Shown here in pieces: positions 8,764 to 17,185 of a stretch of DNA of 64,000 bases (its first letter is position 1; every line of letters starts with the position of its first letter). The stretch covers positions 1,178,001-1,242,000 of the forward strand of contig CAWEPI010000004.1 in NCBI GenBank assembly GCA_963810945.1. Direction: 5' to 3'. The translations under genes and the position numbers were made by a program. The stretch is from JAOUEA01 sp963810945 (GTDB lineage Bacteria > Actinomycetota > UBA4738 > HRBIN12). The notes beneath the pieces are model-generated. The model had not been told where the DNA came from. It saw nothing but the letters and a program-made list of their open reading frames with translations, and did not search any database.

Positions 8764-10088
8764 CGTCTGCCTCGTTCCAACGAGCGATCGATGACGACCC
8801 CCAACGCGGTGTCGAGGTCGTCGGATCCCTCCACCACCACTGCGCGGTTGTCCACGAACACGACCTCCGCCCCTCGCGCCCTCGCCCGCTCGACGCCGAT
8901 GTCGACGGCGGCGGCTTTCAACTCGGTGAGGAGGACGTCGTAGTCCTCGGCCGCGTCGAGATCCTCTGCGAGCCCCGCCCGATCGGCCAGCCGCGCGCTC
9001 CACCCCACGATCCGGCACCCGTGTTCCGCGCGGAGGTGCTCGGCTTGGGTCGCCGCCACCGCGCTCGGTGCCGTCGTGATGAAGAACGCTCGCACGTCCC
9101 GAACGTCCGCCAGCGGCACCGGGATGAAGTCGGTCACGACGTACCGGTCATCACCGAGGTAGCGCCGGAGGTGGGGACGGAGTGCGGAGAGGTTCCCTGG
9201 CCCTGTAGTTGAGCCGGTAGCCATGGTAACAACGGCGAGGTCAGAGAGCAACAGGCGATAGGGACCGAGGTATCCGCCGAGGTATTCGGCCGGTGCGCCG
9301 GCCGGCACCACGAGGATCCCCGCGTCCCAGGGGACCGGCGGCACCGCCGACCCGCTGCCCTCCAGGATCACGAGCCCGGGCTCCCGCGCCGCCGCCATCT
9401 CCGCGGCCTCCCGCACGTTCGTGGCGTAGGGGGCGCCCGCGAGGCCTCCGGCGGCACGGCGCGCACCGATCGTCGTCACGCCGGTGGTGAGCGCATCCTC
9501 GAGATAGTCGCTCGCGGCGTGCTGACCGGAGCGCACCAGCTCCACCAGCCGGTCGAGATCGACGCTGCCTGCCTCGGCCACCTGGGGCTCGGGCGGTCCG
9601 CCCCGGCCCATCGCGACGACGACCGGCTCGAGGCCCCGGCGCGCGGCGAGCCGGGCGAGCGCGCCGCTGATCGCCGTCTTCCCCGTGCGCTTGCCGGTGC
9701 CGATCACGGCGATCGTGGGCGCGCCGATGGGCGGGCCGCTCACCGGCGGGTCGAGGCGGAAGTCGGCGCCGAGGTACGGGAGACCGCGGACGAGCGCCAC
9801 CGCGATCAGCTCCATCCGCTCCCGGTAGCCCATGACGGGCTCGTCGGAGAGGTCGAGCACGGCCTCCGGCGCGAACGCGTCGATGGCCTCGCGCAGGGAG
9901 GCCATCCGATCGGGGCCCGAGGCGCGCAACGGGATGCCGAGGTCGGGCAGCCGCCCCGGGTCGATCTTCTCGATCCCACCCACCAGCATGCCGCCCACGA
10001 CGTCGTGCCCGCGGGCGCGGGCGGTCTCGATGCCCCATCGGGTCACCGGCGGGTAGTGCTCGCCGTCGACGAGCACGATCGTCCGCAT
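8760..10088 (-). CDS. cpgS: Cyclic 2,3-diphosphoglycerate synthetase
   Basis: 442 aa from MRTIVLVDGEHYPPVTRWGI, preceded by a GAGAGGGG ribosome site; a codon 12 bases upstream is also possible. A P-loop, GTGKRTGKT, lies near residues 130-138. N-terminal VDGEHYPP and the overall length match the archaeal CpgS family, which uses ATP to close 2,3-diphosphoglycerate into the cyclic trianionic pyrophosphate, a protein-stabilising solute in hyperthermophilic methanogens. The kinase making its substrate is the next gene. The combination strongly supports the function, although activity in a bacterium is inferred. Confidence 0.82.
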   Translation of the reverse strand: MRTIVLVDGEHYPPVTRWGIETARARGHDVVGGMLVGGIEKIDPGRLPDLGIPLRASGPDRMASLREAIDAFAPEAVLDLSDEPVMGYRERMELIAVALVRGLPYLGADFRLDPPVSGPPIGAPTIAVIGTGKRTGKTAISGALARLAARRGLEPVVVAMGRGGPPEPQVAEAGSVDLDRLVELVRSGQHAASDYLEDALTTGVTTIGARRAAGGLAGAPYATNVREAAEMAAAREPGLVILEGSGSAVPPVPWDAGILVVPAGAPAEYLGGYLGPYRLLLSDLAVVTMATGSTTGPGNLSALRPHLRRYLGDDRYVVTDFIPVPLADVRDVRAFFITTAPSAVAATQAEHLRAEHGCRIVGWSARLADRAGLAEDLDAAEDYDVLLTELKAAAVDIGVERARARGAEVVFVDNRAVVVEGSDDLDTALGVVIDRSLERGRR

Positions 10089-10149
10089 CCGTCGAAGCAC
10101 CCCTCTCGTGGATCGACTGGGTGGATATGGGCGCGGTCGCCGGGCGACG

Positions 10150-10938
10150 CTACTCGCCGACCGGCGCCGTGCGTTCCTGCACCGGCAGCTCCCCCGCGCG
10201 TTGGAACTGCTCCCCGGTGAGGGAGAAGTGGGCCATCAGCGTGTCGTCGCCGAACGGGAACTTCCGGCGGATCTTCACCTCGCCGCGGTCGAACTCCAGC
10301 ACGTTGTAGCAGGGCTTGGTGTAGCCGCGCACGCGGAGCGAGGAGACGGTCCCGGCGTTGGCCACGTACATGTCCTCCAGGCGCCAGACGTAGGGGACGT
10401 GCTTGTGCCCGGATAGCACCACGTGCACCCCGGCGTGGATCAGCACCTCCAACAGGTCCCCCGCGTCCATCACCGTGCTGCGCTCGCGACCCGTGCCCGG
10501 GATCGGGAGCAGGTGATGGTGCAGCGCGAGGACCTTGAGCTCGGCGGGTTCCAGGAACTGCCGACGGATCCAGTCGTAGTGGACCCGCCCGACCTTGCCC
10601 TCGTTGAGATCGGGTTCGCTGGAATCGATCCCCACGATGCGCACGCCCTCGATGTCCACGCTCCACATCCGCGGCCCGATCAGGTCCTCGAAGTGCAGGT
10701 AGCCCACGTTGCGGGAGTCGTGGTTGCCGGGCACCGTGTGGATGGGGGCGGCGATCCGCTCCGCGTAGGCCACCCAGTTCTTGTACTCCTGACGATAGCC
10801 CTCGGTCGTGAGGTCGCCCGTGCACACCACGGCGTCGGGGGCCATCTCGTTGAGTTCCTTGATCACGCGGTTCATCAGGTTGGGCACGAAGAAGGGGGAG
10901 CCGACGTGCGGATCGGAGATGTGGGCGATCGTGACCAC
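10150..10938 (-). CDS. Calcineurin-like metallophosphoesterase (CpdA/class III phosphodiesterase type)
   Basis: 262 aa. The metal-binding motifs are in order: ISDPHVG (D-x-H), VVCTGDLT (GD), PGNHDSRN (GNHD), LALHHHLLP and SGHKHVPYV (GH-x-H). The spacing fits the family that hydrolyses cyclic nucleotides or other phosphodiesters with two metal ions. The substrate is unknown; its position just upstream of cpgS makes hydrolysis of cyclic 2,3-diphosphoglycerate a testable guess only. The GTG start has TACACT nine bases upstream, suggesting a leaderless mRNA. Confidence 0.78.
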   Translation of the reverse strand: MVTIAHISDPHVGSPFFVPNLMNRVIKELNEMAPDAVVCTGDLTTEGYRQEYKNWVAYAERIAAPIHTVPGNHDSRNVGYLHFEDLIGPRMWSVDIEGVRIVGIDSSEPDLNEGKVGRVHYDWIRRQFLEPAELKVLALHHHLLPIPGTGRERSTVMDAGDLLEVLIHAGVHVVLSGHKHVPYVWRLEDMYVANAGTVSSLRVRGYTKPCYNVLEFDRGEVKIRRKFPFGDDTLMAHFSLTGEQFQRAGELPVQERTAPVGE

Positions 10939-10947
10939 GTTCGTCCC

Positions 10948-10953
10948 AGTGTA
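10948..10953 (-). promoter_or_regulatory. Candidate -10 element (TACACT) of a leaderless phosphoesterase mRNA
   Basis: TACACT on the minus strand ends 9 bases before the GTG start of the metallophosphoesterase. That is where a -10 hexamer must lie if transcription begins at or near the start codon. No ribosome site is seen and no clear -35 box. Confidence 0.4.
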
Positions 10954-10977
10954 TCCGGGGCGGCGCCGGTAGGGCGC

Positions 10978-11766
10978 CTACGCCGGGGGCCCGAAGGTGG
11001 CCGTTCGGGAGCCGGCGCGCATCCCCCCGTCCACGAAGAGCGTGACCCCGTTCACGAACGCGGCGCGCTCCGAGGCGAGGTAGACCACGGCCTCGGCCAC
11101 GTCGAGCGCCACGCCCACGCGCCCGACCGGCGGGATCGGCCACGTGTCCGGATCGTCCTCCGCGCGTTCGTGATCGCCCGGTGGCCCCATGTGGCGCATG
11201 CCCGGTTCGATGTCGCCGGGAGCCACGACGTTGGAGCGCACGCCCCGGCGCCCGCCCTCGATCGCCAAGACGTTCGAGAGCATGTGCACGGCCGCCTTGG
11301 AGACGGAGTAGACGCCGATCTCCACCTCGCCCAGGACGCCCGCGTCCGACCCCACGTGCACGATGTTGCCGCCCCGCTCCTCGAGATGCGGGAAGCACGC
11401 CTGCGCGTAGCGGAGGTACCCGCGGACGTTCACCGCCATCACGCGGTCGTAGTCCGCGAGCGGCGTCTCGAGGGCCCCCGCCACGACGCCGACGCCGGCG
11501 TTGTTCACGAGGACGTCGAGGCCCCCGAGCACCGCGACCGCCTGCCCCACGGAGGCGTCGATCTGAGCGGGATCGCCCGCGTCGGCGCGCAGGAATCGGG
11601 CCTCGCCGCCGACGCGCAGCGCGGCCTCCGCCTCGATGCCGATGGCCTCGTCGCGCCCCGTGATCACCACGCGCGCGCCTTCGCGCAGGAACGCCTCCGC
11701 CACGGCGCGCCCCAGCCCCGTCGTGCCACCGGTGATCAAGGCGGCCCGCCCGTCCAGTTCCCCCAT
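10978..11766 (-). CDS. Short-chain dehydrogenase/reductase (SDR), classical type
   Basis: 262 aa from MGELDGRAALITGG; an upstream in-frame codon is rejected because GGGGGAGG precedes this ATG directly. The Rossmann motif TGGTTGLGRAV, the NNAG motif (LVNNAGVGV) and the catalytic Y-x3-K (YSVSKAA) with the preceding Ser (HVGSDAG) are all present. The C-terminal FVNGVTLFVDGG is typical of NAD(P)-dependent 3-oxoacyl or glucose dehydrogenase-like SDRs. The substrate is not predictable. It stands alone on the minus strand, divergent from the protease gene at 11811. Confidence 0.82.
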   Translation of the reverse strand: MGELDGRAALITGGTTGLGRAVAEAFLREGARVVITGRDEAIGIEAEAALRVGGEARFLRADAGDPAQIDASVGQAVAVLGGLDVLVNNAGVGVVAGALETPLADYDRVMAVNVRGYLRYAQACFPHLEERGGNIVHVGSDAGVLGEVEIGVYSVSKAAVHMLSNVLAIEGGRRGVRSNVVAPGDIEPGMRHMGPPGDHERAEDDPDTWPIPPVGRVGVALDVAEAVVYLASERAAFVNGVTLFVDGGMRAGSRTATFGPPA

Positions 11767-11810
11767 GCCTCCCCCTCCCGGCCGTCGGTGCGTGGGACCA
11801 TACCCTCGCA

Positions 11811-12986
11811 ATGACCTGGCTGGACGTCGTGCTCGTCGTGTTGGTGGTGCTCTCGGTGATCGGGGGCTACCGCCGAGGCGCCGTGCTGCAGGTGATCGGG
11901 CTCGGAGGCTTGGCCGCGGGCGTCGTGCTCGGCGCGTTCGTGGCGCCGCGACTGGCGGCGCTCGGCCACGACCCGATGGCGCAGGTCGCGATCGTGCTCG
12001 CCGCCGTGATCGTGGGCGGCGCCGTGGGCAACCTCGTCGGCTGGTTGGTGGGGAGCCGGCTGCGCGAGCGGACCCACGGCTCCAGCCTCCGCCGGGCGGA
12101 CGCCGTGGCCGGCTCGGTGGTCTCGGTCTGCGCCCTGCTGCTCGTCACGTGGTTCCTGGCGCTGAACCTCGCCAACGGCCCGTTCCCCGATGTTGCGCGT
12201 GGCATCAGCGGCTCGCGGATCGTACGTGGCCTCGACTCGGTCCTGCCTCAGCCTCCGTCCCTGCTCGGCGAGGCGCAGCGCGTGATGGCTCTCCTGGGCT
12301 TCCCCGATGTCTTCGTCGGGATCCCTCCCACGCCCGCGGATCCGGTCCCGCCGCCCGGGGATGCACAGGCCCGCGCCGCGTTCAGCGCCGCCGAACACAG
12401 CACGTTCGAGGTGCTCGGCGACGGCTGCGCGGCGGGCTACCTCAACCAGGGAAGCGGGTTCGTCGTGCGTCCCGGCTACATCCTCACCAACGCGCACGTC
12501 GTGGCGGGCAGCACGCGTCAGTGGGTCCACGAGCGCACCACGGACGACGAGGCCCAGGTGGTGGCGTTCGACCCGAAGGAGGACCTCGCCCTGCTGCGCG
12601 TCCCGGATCTCGATGCCCCCCCGCTCCGGCTCCTCGGCGGCGAGCTCGCGCGCGGTGACGGCGGCGCGGTGCTCGGGTATCCGGGCGCCGGCCCGCTCCA
12701 AGGAGGCGCGGCGGCGGTGCGCCAGGTCCTGTCTCCCGTCGGCCGGGACATCTACGGTCGAGGCGAGGTCACGCGGCGCCTCTACGAGATCCAGGCGGAG
12801 ATCCGCCACGGCAACAGCGGTGGTCCGTTCGTCACCCCCGGCGGCCTCGTGGCGGGCGTCGTCTTCGCGAGCTCCGCGGTGGACGATCACGTGGGCTACG
12901 CGATCGCGTCCTCCGAGGTCCGGCCGTTCCTGCAGGGCGCCACCGGAGCGCAGATCCCGGTGAGCACCGGGTCGTGCACACCCTGA
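11811..12986 (+). CDS. Membrane-anchored trypsin-like serine protease with CvpA domain (MarP-like)
   Basis: 391 aa. About 140 N-terminal residues form a CvpA-type domain with four hydrophobic segments, starting MTWLDVVLVVLVVLSVIGG. The extracytoplasmic protease has the catalytic triad in TNAHVVAG (His), EDLALLRV (Asp) and HGNSGGPFV (Ser). Two cysteines flank its start region. This layout matches mycobacterial MarP (Rv3671c), a periplasmic protease needed for acid and oxidative stress resistance through cell-wall hydrolase processing. The function is inferred from architecture. TACCCT four bases before ATG is too close to be a confident leaderless promoter. Confidence 0.85.
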   Translation: MTWLDVVLVVLVVLSVIGGYRRGAVLQVIGLGGLAAGVVLGAFVAPRLAALGHDPMAQVAIVLAAVIVGGAVGNLVGWLVGSRLRERTHGSSLRRADAVAGSVVSVCALLLVTWFLALNLANGPFPDVARGISGSRIVRGLDSVLPQPPSLLGEAQRVMALLGFPDVFVGIPPTPADPVPPPGDAQARAAFSAAEHSTFEVLGDGCAAGYLNQGSGFVVRPGYILTNAHVVAGSTRQWVHERTTDDEAQVVAFDPKEDLALLRVPDLDAPPLRLLGGELARGDGGAVLGYPGAGPLQGGAAAVRQVLSPVGRDIYGRGEVTRRLYEIQAEIRHGNSGGPFVTPGGLVAGVVFASSAVDDHVGYAIASSEVRPFLQGATGAQIPVSTGSCTP

Positions 12987-12996
12987 CGCGCGCCGC

Positions 12997-13863
12997 CTAG
13001 CCCTGCGTCACCTCGGCGCCGGCGGCACGGACCTGGAGGCGCAGCACCCGCCAGCGCGCGCCGGGGTCGGGAACTCGGATCCGCTCGGACTCGAACGCGA
13101 GCAACGTCGGCCCCGCCCCGGAGACCCCGATGGGGACGCCGAGCGCCGAGATCGACTCGAAGACCTCGTGCACGCTCGGGACGAGGGCGAGGCGGGCATC
13201 CTGGTGGAGCCGGTCGCGCATGGCCAGGCCCAGGAGATCCGGGCGCTGCGTGAGGGCCACCACCATGAGGGCCGCGTGCGCGGCGTTGTAGACCGCGTCC
13301 TGCCGGGGCACCAGCGAGGCGAGCGCCTTGCGCGCCTCCGCGGTGGACAGGCGGACGTCCTCGGGGATCAGCACGACCGGGCAGAGCGACGGGTGCGGGT
13401 CGAGCCGAACGGGCGGCCCGTCTTGGGCCGAGAGGGTGAACCCGCCGAAGACCGCCGCGCCGGCGTTGTCGGGATGACCCTCCATCCGCCCCGCGACGTT
13501 GAAGATGCCCACCGGGTCCCCCGCAAGCTCCAGGTCGAGCAGGCGGGCCGCCAGGAGCACCCCCGCGACCGAGGCGGCCGAGGACGAGCCGAGGCCGCGC
13601 TCGAGCGGGATCCGGTTGACGCTGTGTAGCCCGAACGCGGGGAGGGTTCGGCCCGCCTCGTGGGCCACGAAGGCCATCGAGCGGCTCACCATGTCCGTTC
13701 CGTCCGTGGGTAGCTCGTCTGCGCCCTCGCCCTCCCAGGTGATGCCCGGCGCGGCCTCGGTGTCCAGGGTCACATCGTTCACGAGGTCCAACGCGATCCC
13801 GAAGCAATCGAACCCCGGTCCGAGGTTGGCCGAGGTCGCGGGCACGCGGGCGACGAGGCGCAT
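12997..13863 (-). CDS. thrB: Homoserine kinase
   Basis: 288 aa GHMP kinase. The N-terminus VPATSANLGPGFDCFGIAL and the ATP loop ERGLGSSSAASVAG are diagnostic for ThrB, which phosphorylates L-homoserine for threonine synthesis. The C-terminal GVSGAGPTLLAF is the third GHMP motif. Its ATG directly abuts the thrC stop codon, completing the hom-thrC-thrB operon. No frameshift. Confidence 0.95.
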   Translation of the reverse strand: MRLVARVPATSANLGPGFDCFGIALDLVNDVTLDTEAAPGITWEGEGADELPTDGTDMVSRSMAFVAHEAGRTLPAFGLHSVNRIPLERGLGSSSAASVAGVLLAARLLDLELAGDPVGIFNVAGRMEGHPDNAGAAVFGGFTLSAQDGPPVRLDPHPSLCPVVLIPEDVRLSTAEARKALASLVPRQDAVYNAAHAALMVVALTQRPDLLGLAMRDRLHQDARLALVPSVHEVFESISALGVPIGVSGAGPTLLAFESERIRVPDPGARWRVLRLQVRAAGAEVTQG

Positions 13864-14967
13864 CTAGAGCCCCAGCTCCTCGGCCACCGCGGCCGGATCG
13901 GCCGGCACGATCGTGGGATGCGCCGCGCCCGCGATGGCCCACTCGGGATCCTTCAGGCCGTGGCCCGTGAGCACGCAGACGGCGGTGGCGCCCGCCGGCA
14001 GCCTCCCGTCGGCGTGCAGGTGCAGGAGCCCGGCGACGCTCGCCGCGCTCGCCGGCTCCGCGAAGAGCCCCTCGTGCGCGAGGCGGCGGTAGGCGGCCAG
14101 GATCTCCCGATCCGTGACCGCGAAGATGCCCCCCTCGGACTCGGCGGCGGCGGCCACCGCCTTCTCCCACGAGGCGGGGTTGCCGATGCGGATCGCGGTC
14201 GCGATCGTCTGCGGATCCTTCACCGGCTCGCCGCGCACGATCGGCGCGGCGCCCTGAGCCTGGAACCCCATCATCTGCGGCGGCTCGTGGATCACGCCGT
14301 CGGCGAGGTACTCCGTGTAGCCCATCCAGTAGCTCGAGATGTTCCCCGCGTTGCCGACGGGCACGCAGTGGATGTCGGGCGCCCGGCCCAAGGCGTCGCA
14401 GATCTCGAACGCCCCTGTCTTCTGACCCTGGAGGCGGAACGGGTTCACCGAGTTCACCAGCGTGATCGGGTAGCGGGCGGCGAGGTCCTGGGCCAGCTCG
14501 AGCGAGGCGTCGAAGTTGCCCTCCACCTCCAGCATCCGGGCTCCGTGGACGAGGGTCTGCGCCATCTTGCCGAGCGCCACCTTGCCCTTGGGCACGAGGA
14601 CGGCGCACGTGAGCCCGGCCTTGGCCGCGTAGGCGGCGGCGCTCGCGGACGTGTTGCCCGTCGACGCGCAGACGACCGCCTTCGCCCCTTCCTCGACGGC
14701 CTTGCTGATCGCCATCGTCATGCCGCGATCCTTGAACGATCCGGTGGGGTTGGCGCCGTCGTACTTCAGCCAGACGGTGCATCCGGTCTCCGCGCTCAGC
14801 ACCTCGGAGAACACGAGCGGCGTCCCACCCTCCCGCAACGTCACCACCGGCGTCGCGTCGGTCACCGGCAGCCGGGCGCGGTACTCCTCGATCACGCCCC
14901 GCCACTGATGGGCCCCGGTAGTCTGTGTCAGACTACCGGCGGCGCGCACCCCGTCGGCGCCCGTCAC
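13864..14967 (-). CDS. thrC: Threonine synthase
   Basis: 367 aa from a GTG at 14967 that overlaps the hom stop codon (GTGA). The PLP lysine is in NPTGSFKDRGM, and the Ser/Thr phosphate-binding region is ASTGNTSASAAAYAAKAG. The enzyme converts O-phosphohomoserine to threonine. Length and motifs match the short actinobacterial type. A much longer in-frame extension runs upstream in this frame, but it overlaps hom entirely and is a shadow. No frameshift. Confidence 0.95.
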   Translation of the reverse strand: MTGADGVRAAGSLTQTTGAHQWRGVIEEYRARLPVTDATPVVTLREGGTPLVFSEVLSAETGCTVWLKYDGANPTGSFKDRGMTMAISKAVEEGAKAVVCASTGNTSASAAAYAAKAGLTCAVLVPKGKVALGKMAQTLVHGARMLEVEGNFDASLELAQDLAARYPITLVNSVNPFRLQGQKTGAFEICDALGRAPDIHCVPVGNAGNISSYWMGYTEYLADGVIHEPPQMMGFQAQGAAPIVRGEPVKDPQTIATAIRIGNPASWEKAVAAAAESEGGIFAVTDREILAAYRRLAHEGLFAEPASAASVAGLLHLHADGRLPAGATAVCVLTGHGLKDPEWAIAGAAHPTIVPADPAAVAEELGL

Positions 14968-16256
14968 GGCTCCTCGCCCTCCACGCGGAGCACGCTCGCG
15001 ACGGCCCGCACCGCCGGCAGCTCGCGGAGCTCCTGCACGGTCTTCTGGAACGCGCCCTCCTGTGCCCGGTGGGTGATGAACACGAGCGTCGCCTCGTCGG
15101 CCGTTCCCTCCTGCCAGACACGCTCGATCGAGACCCCGTTGCGCCCGAACTGGTCGGCGATCTCCGCCAGCACACCGGGGCGGTCCTCCACGTGGAGGTT
15201 CAGGTAGTACTGCCCCCGGGTGTCGTCCATCGGCCGGATGCGGCGGTCGAGCGCGCAGGTGCAGCCGACGCCCCGGCTCCCCGCGATCGCGTGCCGCGCC
15301 ACGGTGACGAGGTCCCCCACGACCGCCGTGGCCGTCGGGTCCCCGCCCGCGCCACGCCCGTAGAACATCAGCTGACCGATCCTCGGTCCCTCCAGGAAGA
15401 CGGCGTTGAAGGCGTCGCGGACGCTCGCGAGCGGGTGCGCGGCCGGGATCATCGCCGGGTGCACGCGGGCCGAGACCTCGTCGTCCTCGAGCTCCGCGAT
15501 CGCGAGCAGCTTCACGACGTAGCCCATGCGCTCGGCGTCGGCGATGTCGAGCGGGGTGACCCGCGTGATGCCCTCGCGGTAGACGTCGTCGGCCACCACG
15601 CGCGTGTTGAACGCGATCGAGGCGAGGATCGCGCACTTGGCGGCGGCGTCGAAGCCCTCGACGTCCGCGGTGGGATCCGCCTCCGCGTAGCCGAGGCGCT
15701 GGGCCTCTGCGAGCGCGTCGGCGAACGACGACCCGTGCTCGGACATCTGGGTGAGGATGTAGTTCGTGGTGCCGTTCACGATGCCGAGGATCCGGCCGAC
15801 GCGCTCGCCGGCCAGCGACTCCTTCAGCGGGCGGATCAGCGGGATGCCTCCCGCGACCGCGGCTTCGAAGTAGAGGTCGCGCTCCGCGGCGTCGGCCGCC
15901 TCGAACAGCGCCTGCCCGTCGTTCGCGAGGAGCTCCTTGTTGGCGGTGACGACCGACTTGCCATGCGCGAAGGCGCCCAGGAGCAGCGAGCGCGCGGGTT
16001 CCTTCCCGCCGAGGAGCTCGCACACGATGTCGATCGCGGGATCGTCGACGATGGAGCCGGCGTCCGTCGTGAAGGCCGTGGCCGGGATCGGCACGTCGCG
16101 CTCGCGGTCGAGGTCGCGCACGGCGACCCGCGCCACCTCGAGGCGGCAGCCGGCGCGCATGGCGATGTCCTCCGCGTGCTCGTGGAGCAGGCGGATCACG
16201 GCGGCGCCCACGGTGCCGCAGCCCAGGAGGCCTACGCGGAGCGTTCGATCGGTCAT
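14964..16256 (-). CDS. hom: Homoserine dehydrogenase with C-terminal ACT domain
   Basis: 430 aa from MTDRTLRVGLLGCGTVGAAV, preceded by GGGGGAAGGG. The N-terminal NAD(P) fold is followed by the catalytic region (VVTANKELLA, GIVNGTTNYILTQM, LGYAEADPTADVEG). The last 80 residues (YYLNLHVEDRPGVLAEIADQFG) are an ACT domain, expected to bind threonine for feedback inhibition. It reduces aspartate semialdehyde to homoserine. First gene of the hom-thrC-thrB operon. No frameshift. Confidence 0.96.
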   Translation of the reverse strand: MTDRTLRVGLLGCGTVGAAVIRLLHEHAEDIAMRAGCRLEVARVAVRDLDRERDVPIPATAFTTDAGSIVDDPAIDIVCELLGGKEPARSLLLGAFAHGKSVVTANKELLANDGQALFEAADAAERDLYFEAAVAGGIPLIRPLKESLAGERVGRILGIVNGTTNYILTQMSEHGSSFADALAEAQRLGYAEADPTADVEGFDAAAKCAILASIAFNTRVVADDVYREGITRVTPLDIADAERMGYVVKLLAIAELEDDEVSARVHPAMIPAAHPLASVRDAFNAVFLEGPRIGQLMFYGRGAGGDPTATAVVGDLVTVARHAIAGSRGVGCTCALDRRIRPMDDTRGQYYLNLHVEDRPGVLAEIADQFGRNGVSIERVWQEGTADEATLVFITHRAQEGAFQKTVQELRELPAVRAVASVLRVEGEEP

Positions 16257-16420
16257 GGCGACGGCGCCCTTCCCCCGTTCGGTGATCCCAGTATCCCGGA
16301 CCCGCAGGCCCCGGTCACGCCTCTCGGAGAAGGCCCACCGAGCGCGGACCGTTCTGCCTATGAGGAACGCCCCGGCGGAGCTACGTTGGCTGTGGAGCCA
16401 CTCGAAAGGAGGCGAGGACG

Positions 16421-17185
16421 ATGCGTCGCTTCCTCGCTGTGTGTGCGTGCGTGGGTCTCGTCGGTCTCTTCCTGCTTCCCTCGGTAGCCGTGCGGGCCGC
16501 ACCGGCTTGCCTGCGGGGCGTCGCGGTGGCCACGTCGTCCGAGGCGTCTCCGCGGTGCAACAGCCGCGCGCTGCCATCGGATCTCACGCTTCCACGGCAC
16601 CCTGCGTGCACGATCCTCGGGACGCCGGGACCCGACCTGCTGCGGGGGACCAACGCCCACGACGTGATCTGCGGTCGTGGTGGGAACGACCGTCTGCACG
16701 GAACCCAAGGTTCCGATCTGCTCGTCGGTGGACGTGGCGATGACAGGCTCCTCGGGGGACCCGGTCGCGACACGCTCAACGGGTTCGCCGGCGCGGATGT
16801 CGCGCGCGGCGGGCGCGGGCGGGATCTGATCTTCGGCGGCACCGGGAACGATCGCCTCTTCGGTGGACCGGCGGCGGACGGCCTGTACGGCGGCGCGAAC
16901 GACGACGTCGCGTTCGGCGGGCCGGATCGTGACTACATGGACGACAACGCCGGGAACAACCGGTACTTCGGCGGCGGCGATGGCGACACGATCTACGCGC
17001 TCGGCGCGATCGACGTCGTCTTCGCCGGCCCCGGCGACGACGGTTGCGTCCTCACGACCGACGGCCAGCCCGGCGACCGCCTGAACGGAGGCGCGGGCAC
17101 CCAGGACACCTTCAACGCCGACCCCGGCGACAGGTGGGTGGCCTTCGAGATCGGCCCGACGGACGCGTGCGTGATCGGGTGCTGA
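16421..17185 (+). CDS. Secreted Asp/Gly-repeat (RTX-like beta-roll) protein
   Basis: 254 aa. A signal peptide (MRRFLAVCACVGLVGLFLL then AVRAAP) is followed by about 150 residues of nonapeptide-like repeats such as GRGGNDRLHG, GGRGDDRLLGG and GGTGNDRLFGG, the Ca-binding beta-roll pattern. The repeats are framed by cysteines in CTILGTPGPD and DVICGRGGND. It ends with DPGDRWVAFEIG and two cysteines. It is small and has no toxin or enzyme domain, so a structural or calcium-dependent extracellular role is more likely than an RTX toxin. A strong site AAAGGAGG (16405-16412) precedes the ATG. A paralogue lies at 54494-55099. Confidence 0.72.
   Translation: MRRFLAVCACVGLVGLFLLPSVAVRAAPACLRGVAVATSSEASPRCNSRALPSDLTLPRHPACTILGTPGPDLLRGTNAHDVICGRGGNDRLHGTQGSDLLVGGRGDDRLLGGPGRDTLNGFAGADVARGGRGRDLIFGGTGNDRLFGGPAADGLYGGANDDVAFGGPDRDYMDDNAGNNRYFGGGDGDTIYALGAIDVVFAGPGDDGCVLTTDGQPGDRLNGGAGTQDTFNADPGDRWVAFEIGPTDACVIGC

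Noticed and set aside
16421..17185. RTX toxin
   Set aside because: Too short, has a Sec-type signal peptide rather than a type I exporter signal, and no toxin or enzyme domain.
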